The notes: generated by a model not told the origin, from the sequence alone. A stretch of 64,000 nucleotides of DNA from Frondihabitans australicus (GCF_003634555.1 NZ_RBKS01000001.1:2232001-2296000), one strand, 5' to 3'. Shown: positions 1-8,852, counted from the stretch's first letter. Numbers and translations are program-made.

Positions 1-908
1 TAGTCGTCGACGTGCAGGCGAACGCCGCCGGTCGAGCCGAGGAGCTCCACCTCGATGTCCTCGTGCGCCTTCGAGTACGAGGCCCAGGCCGCCTCGAGGT
101 GGAGGCTCGCGCCGGTGTCGAAGCGGATGAGGGCGCTGGCGAAGTCCTCGACGTCGAACTCGTGGGTGCCGTCGCTCGCCGCGCGGGCCTTCGAGCCTCC
201 GCCGCGACCGGCACGACCGAGGGCGCTCGCGGCGACCGCCGAGACGGTGACCGCGCGGGGCTCGCCCATGAGGTGCAGGGCAATATCGAGCACGTGCGAC
301 CCCAGGTCGATGAGCGGCCCGCCGCCCGCGGTGCGACGGCTGGTGAACCAGGAGCCGAGACCCGGGATCCCCGAGCGCCGCAGCCAGCTGGCACGGGCGT
401 GGTAGATCTCGCCGATCGGGTCGTCGGCGAGATACGAGGCGAGGTAGGCGACGTCGGCGCGACGCCGGTGGTTGTACGCGACCTCGAGCACCCGATCGTT
501 CGCGACGGCCGCGGCGACCATCTCGGCGGCGAGGTCGCCCGTGGTGGCGACGGGCTTCTCGCAGAAGACGTGCTTGCCCGACTCCAGCGCCGCCATCGCG
601 ATGGGGTGGTGCAGCGCATTCGGCACGCCGATCGAGACGATGTCGAGGTCGTCGCGCGCGACGAGGTCCTCCCAGTCGGCGTAGAGGTCGTCGACGCCGC
701 GCGAGGTGCCGAGCTCCTGCAGCCGGTCGGGCTCCTGCCCGGCGAGCGCCACGACTCGCGCGCCGTCGAGGCTCTGGAACGCGTCGAGGTGCGTGCTCCC
801 GGCGAAGCCGAGCCCGATCACCCCCACGCGCAGCTCGGGCGGCGCGGAGGCCGTGCCTCCGGCTGTGGCGGTGGTCGCAGGATCAGCAGCGGGCGTCGTC
901 GTCGACAT
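1..908 (-). CDS. Gfo/Idh/MocA family oxidoreductase (3' end outside window)
   Basis: This is an NAD(P)-dependent sugar or cyclitol dehydrogenase of the Gfo/Idh/MocA family, cut by the window edge after about 302 codons. A variable N-terminus of about 26 residues precedes the Rossmann motif GVIGLGFAG (about residues 29-37). The family's catalytic-lysine motif EKP is at about 117-119, and the substrate-domain segment GGGPLIDLGSH is also present. The ATG is preceded by AAAGGA. It is the last gene seen of a five-gene operon, 37 nt after the GH13 gene, so it probably acts on the sugar released by that enzyme. The exact substrate cannot be read from the sequence. Confidence 0.88.
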   Translation of the reverse strand, partial: MSTTTPAADPATTATAGGTASAPPELRVGVIGLGFAGSTHLDAFQSLDGARVVALAGQEPDRLQELGTSRGVDDLYADWEDLVARDDLDIVSIGVPNALHHPIAMAALESGKHVFCEKPVATTGDLAAEMVAAAVANDRVLEVAYNHRRRADVAYLASYLADDPIGEIYHARASWLRRSGIPGLGSWFTSRRTAGGGPLIDLGSHVLDIALHLMGEPRAVTVSAVAASALGRAGRGGGSKARAASDGTHEFDVEDFASALIRFDTGASLHLEAAWASYSKAHEDIEVELLGSTGGVRLHVDD

Positions 909-945
909 GGGGTCCTTTCGTGTGTTCTGTGGTCGAGCTGAGGGG

Positions 946-2628
946 TCAGCGGCGCACCCAGGCGGTCGCCGCGCCCGGCAGCCGGCGTCCGTCGACGGGC
1001 GTGCTCGCGACGATCACCTCGCCGTCGGGCAGGTCGTAGGCGTCGTCGCCGAACACGGTCACCGAGACCCAGCCGCCGGGGCGCTCGAAGGCGAGGACGT
1101 CGTCGCGCCCGGTCTCGAGCCAGGTCAGGCCGGCGGCGGCGTCGGCGCGCTCGACGAGCTCGTGTCGCGTGGCGAGGGCACGACGGTAGAGGTGGAGGGT
1201 CGAGTCGGGGTCGCCCTCCTCGGCCTCGACCGACGACTCGGCGAACCACGCCGGCTGAGGTAGGTGGGCCGGCCCGGAGCCGAAGCCGAACGACGGCCCG
1301 CTCGTGGCCCAGGGCAGCGGCACGCGGCAGCCGTCGCGACCCACGTCGACGCCGGGGTTGCGGAAGAACGCGGGGTCCTGCCGCTCGTCGGCGGGGATGT
1401 CGGCGACCTCGTGCAGGCCGAGCTCCTCACCCTGGTAGAGGTAGGCGGAACCGGGGAGCGCGAGCTCGAGCAGGGTGGCCGCGCGGGCGCGGCGCAGCCC
1501 GAGCGCGCGGTCCAGCACGGGCTCGTCTCCGCCCGAGCGCAGCCAGGCGGCGCCTTGCTCGCGCAGATCGCCGCCCGAGGGCAGACCGTACCGAGTGGCG
1601 TGGCGGACGACGTCGTGGTTGGAGAACACCCAGGTCGACGACGAGCCCGACTGAGCAGCCAGCGCGAGGTTGAACTCGATGACACTGCGGAACTGCGCCG
1701 CGTCGAACGAGGCCTCGAGGAGGTCGAAGTTGAACGCCTGGCCGAGGCCCTCTGCGCTGGCGTAGCGGGCCCGCCGATCGGCGGCGACCCAGGCCTCGGC
1801 GACCGCCGTGCGGGCCGGCGTGTACTCGTCGAAGACCTGCCGCCACTCGGCGTAGATGTCGTGGACGTCGTCGCGGTCCCAGAGCGGGTGCGTGCCGTCC
1901 TTGGGCATCGCGGCGAGCTCCGCCTCGGTCGGCAGCGTCTGGGGCAGGCTCTTGGCGAGGCCGTGCGCGACGTCGACCCGGAATCCTGCGACGCCACGGT
2001 CGGCCCAGAACCGCAGGGTGCGCAGGAAGTCGTCGCGCACCTCGCGGTTCGACCAGTTGAGGTCGGGCTGCTCGCGGGCGAAGTGGTGGAAGTACCACTG
2101 GCCGTCGCCGACCGGCTCCCAGGCCGGGCCGCCGAAGGCGCTGGTCCAGTCGGCCGGCGGCAGTTCGCCGTTCGCGCCCAGCCCGTCGCGGAAGATGTAG
2201 CGCTCGCGCGCGGCCGAGCCGCGCGGGCTCGCGAGGGCCTTGCGGAACCACTCGTGCCGGTCGGAGGTGTGGTTCGGCACGATGTCGACGATGCAGCGGA
2301 TGCTCGCGGCCTCGAGCGCGGCGACCATGCGGTCGAAGTCGGCCAGCGTGCCGAGCCTCGGGTCGACGTCGCGGAAGTCGTCGACGTCGTAGCCGCCGTC
2401 GGCGAGCGCCGACGGGTAGAACGGGCTCAGCCACACGGCGTCGACGCCCAGCGCCTCGAGGTACGGCACTCGCGACGTGATGCCGGGCAGGTCGCCGATG
2501 CCGTCGCCGTTCGAGTCGGCGAACGACCTCGGGTAGATCTGGTACACGGCGGCGTCGCGCCACCACTCGCGCGCCTCGAGGGGCGCCGAGTCGAGGGTGA
2601 CGGTGGACGGGGTGGTGCTGGTGGTCAC
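946..2628 (-). CDS. GH13 alpha-glucosidase
   Basis: A cytoplasmic alpha-glucosidase of glycoside hydrolase family 13 (oligo-1,6-glucosidase/maltase type), 560 residues with no signal peptide. All family signatures are visible: DIVPNHTS (about 114-121), the nucleophile Asp219 in GFRVDVAH, the acid/base Glu278 in VAEAW, and the third carboxylate Asp339 in SNHD. The start is GTG, overlapping the stop of the upstream permease as GTGA, with GGGAG just upstream. Translational coupling to the importer suggests it hydrolyses the imported alpha-glucoside. The precise linkage specificity (maltose, isomaltose, trehalulose or sucrose) is not decidable here. Confidence 0.93.
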   Translation of the reverse strand: MTTSTTPSTVTLDSAPLEAREWWRDAAVYQIYPRSFADSNGDGIGDLPGITSRVPYLEALGVDAVWLSPFYPSALADGGYDVDDFRDVDPRLGTLADFDRMVAALEAASIRCIVDIVPNHTSDRHEWFRKALASPRGSAARERYIFRDGLGANGELPPADWTSAFGGPAWEPVGDGQWYFHHFAREQPDLNWSNREVRDDFLRTLRFWADRGVAGFRVDVAHGLAKSLPQTLPTEAELAAMPKDGTHPLWDRDDVHDIYAEWRQVFDEYTPARTAVAEAWVAADRRARYASAEGLGQAFNFDLLEASFDAAQFRSVIEFNLALAAQSGSSSTWVFSNHDVVRHATRYGLPSGGDLREQGAAWLRSGGDEPVLDRALGLRRARAATLLELALPGSAYLYQGEELGLHEVADIPADERQDPAFFRNPGVDVGRDGCRVPLPWATSGPSFGFGSGPAHLPQPAWFAESSVEAEEGDPDSTLHLYRRALATRHELVERADAAAGLTWLETGRDDVLAFERPGGWVSVTVFGDDAYDLPDGEVIVASTPVDGRRLPGAATAWVRR

Positions 2629-3554
2629 TTGATTGCTCCCTGGGTGACGCCCGCCATGACCCATCGCTGGGTCACGAGGTAGACGATGATGGCCGGTGCC
2701 ATCGCCATGAGGTACGAGGCGAAGGCGACGTTGTAGTTGTTGCTGAACTGGGTCTGGAAGATCTGCTGCAGGACCGGCAGGGTCTGCAGCGCCGGGTTCG
2801 AGGTGATGAGCGACGGCATCATGAAGTCGTTCCACGATGCCAGGAACGCGAAGATCCCGACCGTCGCGCTCATGGGTGCGAGCAGCGGGAAGACGAGCTG
2901 CCAGAACACCTGCCCGGTCGTCGCGCCGTCGAGGCGGGCGCTCTCCTCGAGTTCGTCCGGGATCGAGCGGAGGAACGCCGTGAACAGCAGCACGCTGAAC
3001 CCGAGCTGGAACATGATGTGGAGCAGCGCGACGCCGATCGGGTTGTCGAGGTGCACGAGACCGGTCAGCTTCACCTGCGGCAGCGCCACGACCGGGAACG
3101 GCAGGAAGAGCGCCGCGAGCAGGTAGTAGAACGACCAGCGGAAAAGCCGCTTCTTCCAGTTCCGCGAGATGGCGAACGCCGCCATCGAGCTGAGCAGGAT
3201 CGTGCCGGCCACCGTGACGCCCGCGACCCCCACCGAGATGGCGAAGCTGCGCGGGAAGTCGGTGAGGGTCCAGGCCTGCACGAAGCCCGAGACGCTGAAC
3301 GGGGCGGGGAGCGTGAAGGCGTTCCCGTCGACGGACTGCGCGGTGGACTTGAACGCCATGGTCAGCGTCACGTAGAGCGGCACGAGCACGGTGAGCGAGC
3401 ACACGGCGAGGACGATCGTGAGGATCGCGCCGGAGCCGAGGCGACGGCTCCTGCCCGAGGCTCCCCGCGACGACCGGGTGCGGACCGCGTCGGCGTCGGC
3501 CGTGCGGATGCTGCCGGTGCGGGTGGTGGTGCTGAGGGGGATCTGGGTGGACAT
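2625..3554 (-). CDS. carbohydrate ABC transporter permease, MalG-type
   Basis: The second inner-membrane permease of a CUT1-type sugar importer, 309 residues. An N-terminal Ser/Thr/Arg-rich cytoplasmic stretch of about 45 residues precedes six predicted membrane segments. The EAA loop that contacts the ATPase reads EESARLDGATTGQVFW and is followed by PLLAP. Its ATG overlaps the stop codon of the first permease (TGATG), and its stop overlaps the GTG of the glucosidase. No ATPase gene is present in the operon, so the importer probably uses a shared MsiK/UgpC-type ATPase encoded elsewhere, as is common in actinobacteria (inference). Confidence 0.93.
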   Translation of the reverse strand: MSTQIPLSTTTRTGSIRTADADAVRTRSSRGASGRSRRLGSGAILTIVLAVCSLTVLVPLYVTLTMAFKSTAQSVDGNAFTLPAPFSVSGFVQAWTLTDFPRSFAISVGVAGVTVAGTILLSSMAAFAISRNWKKRLFRWSFYYLLAALFLPFPVVALPQVKLTGLVHLDNPIGVALLHIMFQLGFSVLLFTAFLRSIPDELEESARLDGATTGQVFWQLVFPLLAPMSATVGIFAFLASWNDFMMPSLITSNPALQTLPVLQQIFQTQFSNNYNVAFASYLMAMAPAIIVYLVTQRWVMAGVTQGAIK

Positions 3555-4441
3555 CAGGCGTCCTTCCGGCGCGTGGCGCGCAGCTGGAGGAGTGCGATCA
3601 CGATCGCGATGAGGAAGAAGATGGTCGCGTTCGCCATCTGGTACGAGTAGTCGCCGTTCGAGAACCCGTTGAAGATCGACATGGCGATGCTCGTCGTCGA
3701 CGTGCCGGGGCCGCCGTTGGTGAGGCCCACGATGATGTCGTAGGCGTTGAGGAAGTTCTTGAAGCCGATGATGACGTTGATGAGGATGTAGCCCGCCGTC
3801 AGAGGCACCGTGATCGACACGAGCTGCCGGAACGACGAGGCGCCGTCCAGGGCGGCGGCCTCGTACACGTCGCCGGGGATCGCCAGGACGCCCGCGATGT
3901 ACACGAGCACGGCCGACGGGATCGCCTGCCAGGCCGTGACGATGACGATCCCGACCCAGGCGAGGTTCGGGTTGGCCAGGATGCTCGTCGACAGCGGCCC
4001 GATCCCCAGCGCCGACGCGACGGCCGGCACCGAGTTCGAGAACAGGAAATTGAACACGTAGGCGATCACGATGCCCGAGACCACCATCGGCAGCACGAAG
4101 GCGGCTCGCAGGGCCACCTTCGCCCGGATCCTGGCGGTGAGGCCGATCGCCAGGAGGAACGCCAGCAGGTTGACGACCACGACGGTCACCAGGGCGAACC
4201 CGATGGTGAAGCCGTAGGCGCCGCGGATCGTCGGGTCGCCGAAGAGCGACAGGTAGTTCACGATGCCGGTGATGCTGTAGGAGCCGAAGCCCACCGAGTT
4301 CGTGAAGCTGTAGAAGACGCCCATGACGGCAGGCAGGGCTATGGCCAGCGTGAAGAGCACGAGGCCGGGCAGGAGGAACGCGTAGAACGTGCGGTCGACG
4401 CCGCGCGAGCGGCGGGTGCGGGGTCGTTCGAGGGTGGTCAT
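3554..4441 (-). CDS. carbohydrate ABC transporter permease, MalF-type
   Basis: The first permease subunit of the same CUT1 sugar importer, 295 residues with six predicted transmembrane helices. The EAA motif YEAAALDGASSFRQL sits in the last cytoplasmic loop. The N-terminus is a short Arg-rich cytoplasmic tail. The ATG lies 13 nt after the stop of the binding-protein gene, with an AGAAGGGCC stretch upstream that can serve as ribosome binding site. It pairs with the MalG-type permease that follows with overlapping codons. Confidence 0.93.
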   Translation of the reverse strand: MTTLERPRTRRSRGVDRTFYAFLLPGLVLFTLAIALPAVMGVFYSFTNSVGFGSYSITGIVNYLSLFGDPTIRGAYGFTIGFALVTVVVVNLLAFLLAIGLTARIRAKVALRAAFVLPMVVSGIVIAYVFNFLFSNSVPAVASALGIGPLSTSILANPNLAWVGIVIVTAWQAIPSAVLVYIAGVLAIPGDVYEAAALDGASSFRQLVSITVPLTAGYILINVIIGFKNFLNAYDIIVGLTNGGPGTSTTSIAMSIFNGFSNGDYSYQMANATIFFLIAIVIALLQLRATRRKDA

Positions 4442-4454
4442 GACGATGGCCCTT

Positions 4455-5747
4455 CTAGGAGCGGCGGAGCGCGAGGCGCGACCAGTCGCCGTCGAGCTGC
4501 GTGAGCACGGGGCGGGCGGCGGAACCGAGGGCGATCGACTGCGCGTAGTTCGCGACCGGGATCTCGGAGGGGATGAGCTGGGAGACGCCGAGATAGAACG
4601 CGGCGTCGTCGTAGTACTTCTGCATGCCGACGAGAGCGGGGTTCTTCGTCGGCGGGGCGTCCTTCGTCGTGCCGAATGTGTTGTTGTCCGCGTTGTATTT
4701 GTCTTGGATCTCGGGTCGCATGAGGAAGCGCAGGAAGGTGCGGGCCGCCTCCTGCTTCTTCGACACCTCGGGGATCCACAGGGCGAGGTCGACGTTGACC
4801 CGGATCTTGAGGTCGTGCGGGTCGTTCGTCATCGGCAGCGGGAAGCTGCCGATCCGCATCTTCGCGTTCGTCTTCGCGATCTCGTTGAGCGCCCACGGAC
4901 CCTGCAGGTACATGGCGCCCTTGCCCTGCGAGAAGCCGAGGTTTCCGTCGCCGTAGGCGCGACTGGAGGCGTCCTTGTTCGAGTACTTCGTGAGCTCGAC
5001 CATCTTGGCCATCGGGCCCTCGAGGTCCTTCTCGAACGACGTCGCCGAGCCGGATCCGACCGACGCGCCCTCGGCGTCGAGCCGACGGAACAGCCCGGGC
5101 ACGTCGACCATGCCGCCGATGGAGTAGTCGAACATGCCCTGGGCGATGGTCCAGGTGTCCTTGTAGGTGTTGTAGAACGGCGAGACGCCGGCGGCCTCGA
5201 AGGTCTTGCAGGCGGCGATGAGGTCGTCCCAGGTCGTGGGCACCTCGACGCCGTGCTTCTCGAACAGGTCGACGCTGAAGAGCACCGAGGCTCCCGCGAC
5301 CGCATACGGGATCGCGCTGGTGCGCCCCGGGAAGCTCGCCGTCTGGTTCATGAGCGGCGTGAGGTCGGGGTTGATGCGCTTGGCCTCGGCCATGTCGGAG
5401 AGGTCGCTGAGGGCGCCCCGCTCGACGAACTCGACCACCGAGAAGTTGTAGTTCCAGCAGCCGAGGTCGGGCGGGTTGTTCCGCACGAAGTCGGCCGACA
5501 TGTTCGACGTCGAGTCGCGGACCACCCGGACGGCGGACTGCTCGGCGTGGAACTTCGCGATGAGCGTGTCGAAGTAGGTGAGCACCTCGGGCTTCGAGAC
5601 GTAGAAGCTGATGGTGGTGGGGCCGGAAGCCGAGCCCGAGGCGCCGGCGCAGCCGGCGAGCGCGAGCGAGGCGCCGACGCCCGTGGCGCCCAGGAGGAAG
5701 GAGCGCCGACTCAGCGCCGGGCTCGCGGGTGGTCTTGTCGGATGCAC
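4455..5747 (-). CDS. sugar ABC transporter substrate-binding lipoprotein
   Basis: Extracellular solute-binding protein of family 1 (MalE/UgpB-like), 430 residues. The N-terminus carries a twin-arginine-like SRRSFLLG segment and a lipobox LAGC (cysteine at about residue 33), so the mature protein should be a lipid-anchored receptor on the outer face of the membrane. The start is GTG with GGGAG 8 nt upstream; no in-frame ATG fits better. It is the first gene of the sugar operon and is transcribed divergently from the ROK regulator, which is expected to control it. Confidence 0.92.
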   Translation of the reverse strand: MHPTRPPASPALSRRSFLLGATGVGASLALAGCAGASGSASGPTTISFYVSKPEVLTYFDTLIAKFHAEQSAVRVVRDSTSNMSADFVRNNPPDLGCWNYNFSVVEFVERGALSDLSDMAEAKRINPDLTPLMNQTASFPGRTSAIPYAVAGASVLFSVDLFEKHGVEVPTTWDDLIAACKTFEAAGVSPFYNTYKDTWTIAQGMFDYSIGGMVDVPGLFRRLDAEGASVGSGSATSFEKDLEGPMAKMVELTKYSNKDASSRAYGDGNLGFSQGKGAMYLQGPWALNEIAKTNAKMRIGSFPLPMTNDPHDLKIRVNVDLALWIPEVSKKQEAARTFLRFLMRPEIQDKYNADNNTFGTTKDAPPTKNPALVGMQKYYDDAAFYLGVSQLIPSEIPVANYAQSIALGSAARPVLTQLDGDWSRLALRRS

Positions 5748-5763
5748 GTCGATGTCTCCCTTG

Positions 5764-5776
5764 ACAGTCGGACTGT
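5764..5776. promoter_or_regulatory. palindrome upstream of the sugar operon (candidate operator)
   Basis: ACAGTC-G-GACTGT is a 13-bp palindrome with a single unpaired centre. It sits about 17 nt upstream of the GTG of the binding-protein gene, just before its ribosome binding site. It is a plausible repressor site in the leader of the operon; the regulator that binds it is unknown. Confidence 0.4.
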
Positions 5777-5812
5777 GTCAGCCGCGTCCCTGATCGATCC
5801 ACGGCCCGGCAT

Positions 5813-5834
5813 AAATCTAGTCATTAAATTTAGT
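5813..5834. promoter_or_regulatory. AT-rich direct repeat, candidate ROK operator
   Basis: AAATCTAGT and AAATTTAGT are repeated 13 bp apart in an otherwise GC-rich region between the ROK gene and the divergent sugar operon. On the minus strand this reads ACTAAATTT and ACTAGATTT. ROK/XylR-type repressors commonly bind AT-rich sites in such divergent regions, so this is a candidate operator by position and composition only. Confidence 0.35.
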
Positions 5835-5845
5835 TCTCGCATCAA

Positions 5846-5875
5846 TTGTCTCGGAAAATATGTCGCCGGTAGAAT
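5846..5875 (+). promoter_or_regulatory. promoter of the ROK gene, apparently leaderless
   Basis: A -35 box TTGTCT and a -10 box TAGAAT are separated by 18 bp. The -10 box ends 6 nt before the ATG of the ROK gene, so the predicted start site falls on or next to the start codon. This implies a leaderless mRNA, and no ribosome binding site is visible. Confidence 0.6.
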
Positions 5876-5881
5876 CGCGAC

Positions 5882-7087
5882 ATGCCCGAGCACCGAACCG
5901 TCACGCCTGCGGGCGGTCTGCGCCGGGCCAATGCCGAGACGGTGCTGCGCTACGCGCTCGGCGTCGACGTCTTCAGCGCCAGCGATGCGATCGACGCCAC
6001 CGGGCTCACCCGCTCGACCGTGATCGGCCTCTGCGACGAGCTCGCGTCACTCGGCTGGCTGACCGAGGCGGGGCAGGATCGCGGCACCCCGCTCGGCAAG
6101 GGCCGCCCCGCCCGCCTCTTCGCCCTCGACGCCCGGCGAGGCGTCGTCGCGGGCATCGATGCGGGCCAGCACAACGTCACCGTGGCCGTCGCCGACCTGC
6201 GCGGGCGCACCCTCGCCCGCACTCACCGGACCTTCGACGGCGACGGACTCGACCCCGAGCACCGCGTCGCGATGACCGACGCCGCCCTCGCCGACGCCCT
6301 CGCCGAGGCCGGCACCGGCAGCGACGCGGTGCTCACCACCGTCGTCGGGATCCCCGCGCCCACCGACGAGACCGGGCACTCCCCCGCCGGGCACGCCGGC
6401 TACTGGTCGCGGATGAACCCCGAGCTCGGAACGGCGCTGTCGGGCCACGGCCGCGTCGTCGTCGAGAACGACGCGAACCTCGCCGCCGTCGCCGAGAGCA
6501 CCATCGGCCGAGGTCGGGGCACCGCGTCGTTCGCGGCCCTCCTCGCCGGCGAGCGCTTCGGCGCCGGACTCATGGTCGACGGCTCGCTGCTGCACGGGCG
6601 CCACGGCGGAGCGGGCGAGATGCGCATGCTCGAGTTCGTCGAGGGGGTGGGCGACGCCTCCGGCCTCGCGGCTCTCGCCCGGGCGTGGGGTGAGGAAGCT
6701 CGGGAGGCGGGGCTGCCTCGCGGGTCGGCCCTCGCCCGGCGGCCCGAGCGGGCTGTGACGGCCGAGGAAGTGTTCGAGGCGGCGGCGGGCGGCGATCCTG
6801 CGGCCCTGGACATCTGCTCGCGGCTGGGCGACCGGCTCGCGCGCGTCTGCCTCGTGCTCTCGAGCCTTCTCGACGTCGAGCGCGTCGTTGTGGTCGGGGC
6901 CATCGCGTCGGCGGCGGGGCCTGTGATCGACCGCGCGCGCGAGGCTCTCGGGTCGTACTACCCGCCCGTGCCCGAGATCGTGCCGTCGGAGCTCGGGGCC
7001 GACGCGGTGGTCGTCGGCGGCATCCGTCGCGGCCTCGAGCTGGTGCGGGCGAACCCGCTCGACTTCCGGCTGGCTACGGCGACGTAG
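5882..7087 (+). CDS. ROK family transcriptional regulator
   Basis: A 401-residue ROK (repressor, ORF, kinase) protein. The N-terminal winged helix (about residues 12-75, with TGLTRSTVIGLCDEL as the recognition region) is followed by a sugar-kinase-like fold. That fold contains GVVAGIDAG, the Asn-Asp segment VENDANLAAVAE and a GG-rich loop HGGAGEM. I do not see the usual CxCGxxGC zinc motif, so this member may lack the structural zinc. It is divergent from the sugar ABC/GH13 operon and is its likely repressor, with a sugar or sugar phosphate as effector. The 3' end overlaps the next, convergent gene by 14 bp. Confidence 0.9.
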   Translation: MPEHRTVTPAGGLRRANAETVLRYALGVDVFSASDAIDATGLTRSTVIGLCDELASLGWLTEAGQDRGTPLGKGRPARLFALDARRGVVAGIDAGQHNVTVAVADLRGRTLARTHRTFDGDGLDPEHRVAMTDAALADALAEAGTGSDAVLTTVVGIPAPTDETGHSPAGHAGYWSRMNPELGTALSGHGRVVVENDANLAAVAESTIGRGRGTASFAALLAGERFGAGLMVDGSLLHGRHGGAGEMRMLEFVEGVGDASGLAALARAWGEEAREAGLPRGSALARRPERAVTAEEVFEAAAGGDPAALDICSRLGDRLARVCLVLSSLLDVERVVVVGAIASAAGPVIDRAREALGSYYPPVPEIVPSELGADAVVVGGIRRGLELVRANPLDFRLATAT

Positions 7088-7385
7088 GGCCGTGGTGGCC
7101 GCCGTCGCGGAGCTCGTCGTCGAGCCCTTCGGCGGCACGCTTGGCCTCGGCGCGCTCGACGGCGATCTGCTCGCGGATCTCGGCGCGGTACCTGGTGCGA
7201 CGGATGCGGCGCACCATGTCGATGATGAGGAAGAGCGTCGCGACGCCGACGAAGAAGATCGCGAGGAAGCCGATCCAGCCCGGCGTGACCTCGCTGTCGG
7301 GGACCTTCTGCACTGGCTCTTGCGAGGGCCCGGTCTCGGCCAGCCAGAGCGTGGCGGTGGTCGCCAGGCTCAGGAGCGCGCTCAC
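7074..7385 (-). CDS. small membrane protein downstream of mca
   Basis: A 103-residue protein that I do not recognise as a named family. An N-terminal hydrophobic stretch (about 1-17) may be a signal sequence. A clear transmembrane helix (about 38-58, GFLAIFFVGVATLFLIIDM) is followed by a highly charged Arg/Glu-rich cytoplasmic tail. The GTG start overlaps the stop of mca as GTGA, so it is translationally coupled to the mycothiol amidase. The end of the gene overlaps the convergent ROK gene. A role linked to mycothiol metabolism is inference from coupling only. Confidence 0.75.
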   Translation of the reverse strand: MSALLSLATTATLWLAETGPSQEPVQKVPDSEVTPGWIGFLAIFFVGVATLFLIIDMVRRIRRTRYRAEIREQIAVERAEAKRAAEGLDDELRDGGHHGPTSP

Positions 7386-8257
7386 TCGCCCTCCTCGGAG
7401 ACCACGCCGGCGAACAGGTCGGTCTCGGGCAGGTGCGTCTCGACCTTGGAGTCGATCAGCTGGAAGTCCTCCGTCGGCCAGACGCGCCGCTGCAGCTCGA
7501 GCGGGAAGCGGAAGAAGAAGCCGGTCGGGTCGACCTGCGACGCGTGGGCGCGCAGGGCGTCGTCGCGGATCTCGAACGAGTCGGCCACGTCGATGTGCGT
7601 GGTCGACAGGTCGGGGCGGTCGTCGCCCCACCGCTCGAACATCTCGTCGAGCTGGGCGAGGATCGGGGAGTCGGGCGTCTCTTCCTTGATCGCGTCGTAG
7701 ATGGCGTGCATCTTCGTGTTGTTCATGATGCGGTCGTAGTAGAGCTTCGAGATCTGCCACGCGGGGCCCGCGTCGGGGTAGCGGTCGGGATCGGCGGCGG
7801 CCTCGTACGCGGCGACGGAGACCTCGTGCGTGCGGATGTGGTCGGGGTGCGGGTAGCCGCCGTTCTCGTCGTAGGTCACGAGCACGTGCGGCTTGAAGCG
7901 GCGGATGATCCGCACCAGCGGCTCGGCCGAGATCTCGAGCGGGATCGTCGAGAACGAGTTGACGGCGACGGACTCGCCCTCCTCGGGCAGGCCGGAGTCG
8001 GAGTAGCCGAGCCAGGCGTGGTCGACGCCCATGATCGCCTGCGCGCGGGCCATCTCGAGCACCCGGAGACCGGCCATGTCGCGGACCGCGTGCGCCCTCG
8101 CCTCGAGGTGCTCGTTGAGGATCGACCCCTGCTCGCCGCCCGTGGCGCTCACGACCAGCACCTCGGCGCCCTGCTTGCGGTAGTGCGCGTAGGTCGCCGA
8201 GCCCTTGCTGGACTCGTCGTCGGGGTGGGCGTGCACGGCCAGGAGGCGCAGGGGCAA
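7382..8257 (-). CDS. mca: mycothiol S-conjugate amidase
   Basis: Zinc-dependent amidase that cleaves mycothiol S-conjugates to a mercapturic acid and the GlcN-inositol moiety, a cytoplasmic detoxification step in actinobacteria. The protein is 291 residues, close to the usual length. The zinc motif AHPDDE is at about residues 10-15, and a second metal motif HPDH lies in NGGYPHPDHIRTHE. The start is TTG, with GAGGT 6 nt upstream; the N-terminus LRLLAVHAHPDDE matches the family and leaves no room for a later start. A coupled small membrane protein follows. Confidence 0.92.
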   Translation of the reverse strand: MPLRLLAVHAHPDDESSKGSATYAHYRKQGAEVLVVSATGGEQGSILNEHLEARAHAVRDMAGLRVLEMARAQAIMGVDHAWLGYSDSGLPEEGESVAVNSFSTIPLEISAEPLVRIIRRFKPHVLVTYDENGGYPHPDHIRTHEVSVAAYEAAADPDRYPDAGPAWQISKLYYDRIMNNTKMHAIYDAIKEETPDSPILAQLDEMFERWGDDRPDLSTTHIDVADSFEIRDDALRAHASQVDPTGFFFRFPLELQRRVWPTEDFQLIDSKVETHLPETDLFAGVVSEEGE

Positions 8258-8329
8258 GGGGTGACCTCGGATTTCTGTCAGGGTCAGCGTTGCTAACCTG
8301 TAGACCAGGATAAACGGACGGAGTTCGCG

Positions 8330-8785
8330 GTGGCGCCCACCCCCTCGGCATCGAGCGGCACGCGCGATCGACGCGACCCCACGGGCGAGTTCGCCACCGA
8401 GCTCGACCGCCGCTACGGGCGCTCTCGCTCGTTCCGGCTCCGGCGCCGGTGGATCGCCGTCATCGTCGGCGTCGCGTTCGCCGCGGTCTTCGGCGCCTGG
8501 GTCGTCTGGGCCGGCTTCGACGGCACGAGCGCCTCGGTCGACACCGACGACGCCGGCTACACGATCCTCAGCGACCACCAGGCGACCGTGAACAGCCAGG
8601 TCTCCGTCGCCCCCGGCACGAAGGTCGACTGCGCCGTCGAGGTGCTGAACTCGGGCTTCGACGTCGTCGGCTGGAAGATCGTCCACCTGCCCGCGCAGAC
8701 CCAGCAGACCACCGTGTACAAGACGTCCATCACGACGATGAACCGCGGTGTCACGGGCTTGATCGACAAGTGCTGGCTGCCGTAA
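8330..8785 (+). CDS. DUF4307 family membrane-anchored protein
   Basis: A 151-residue protein of the actinobacterial DUF4307 family. A cytoplasmic N-terminus of about 40 Arg-rich residues with the characteristic RYGR segment precedes one transmembrane helix (about 44-64, WIAVIVGVAFAAVFGAWVVW). An extracytoplasmic beta-rich domain with two cysteines (CAVEVLNSGFDVVGWK and the C-terminal KCWLP) follows. The start is GTG, preceded by GGAG. It is divergent from mca and ends just before a strong intrinsic terminator. Its function is unknown. Confidence 0.85.
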   Translation: MAPTPSASSGTRDRRDPTGEFATELDRRYGRSRSFRLRRRWIAVIVGVAFAAVFGAWVVWAGFDGTSASVDTDDAGYTILSDHQATVNSQVSVAPGTKVDCAVEVLNSGFDVVGWKIVHLPAQTQQTTVYKTSITTMNRGVTGLIDKCWLP

Positions 8786-8804
8786 ACTCGCCTGATTCAC
8801 CATC

Positions 8805-8835
8805 GAGACCGGCCCCTCGGCCGGTCTCCTTTTTT
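8805..8835 (+). terminator. intrinsic terminator after the DUF4307 gene
   Basis: A perfect 10-bp stem GAGACCGGCC/GGCCGGTCTC with a CCTC loop is followed by CTTTTTT. It lies 20 nt after the stop of the DUF4307 gene and immediately upstream of greA. It is one of the few classic U-tract terminators in the window. Confidence 0.9.
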
Positions 8836-8852
8836 CGGTGCTAGGAGAAGCT

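Noticed and set aside
12-941. Long plus-strand open frame opposite the Gfo/Idh gene
   Set aside because: Its translation is Arg/Val/Gly-rich without any domain, while the minus strand encodes a clear oxidoreductase. It is a GC-rich antisense shadow, like many other long open frames in this window (for example opposite mfd, eno and hisS).
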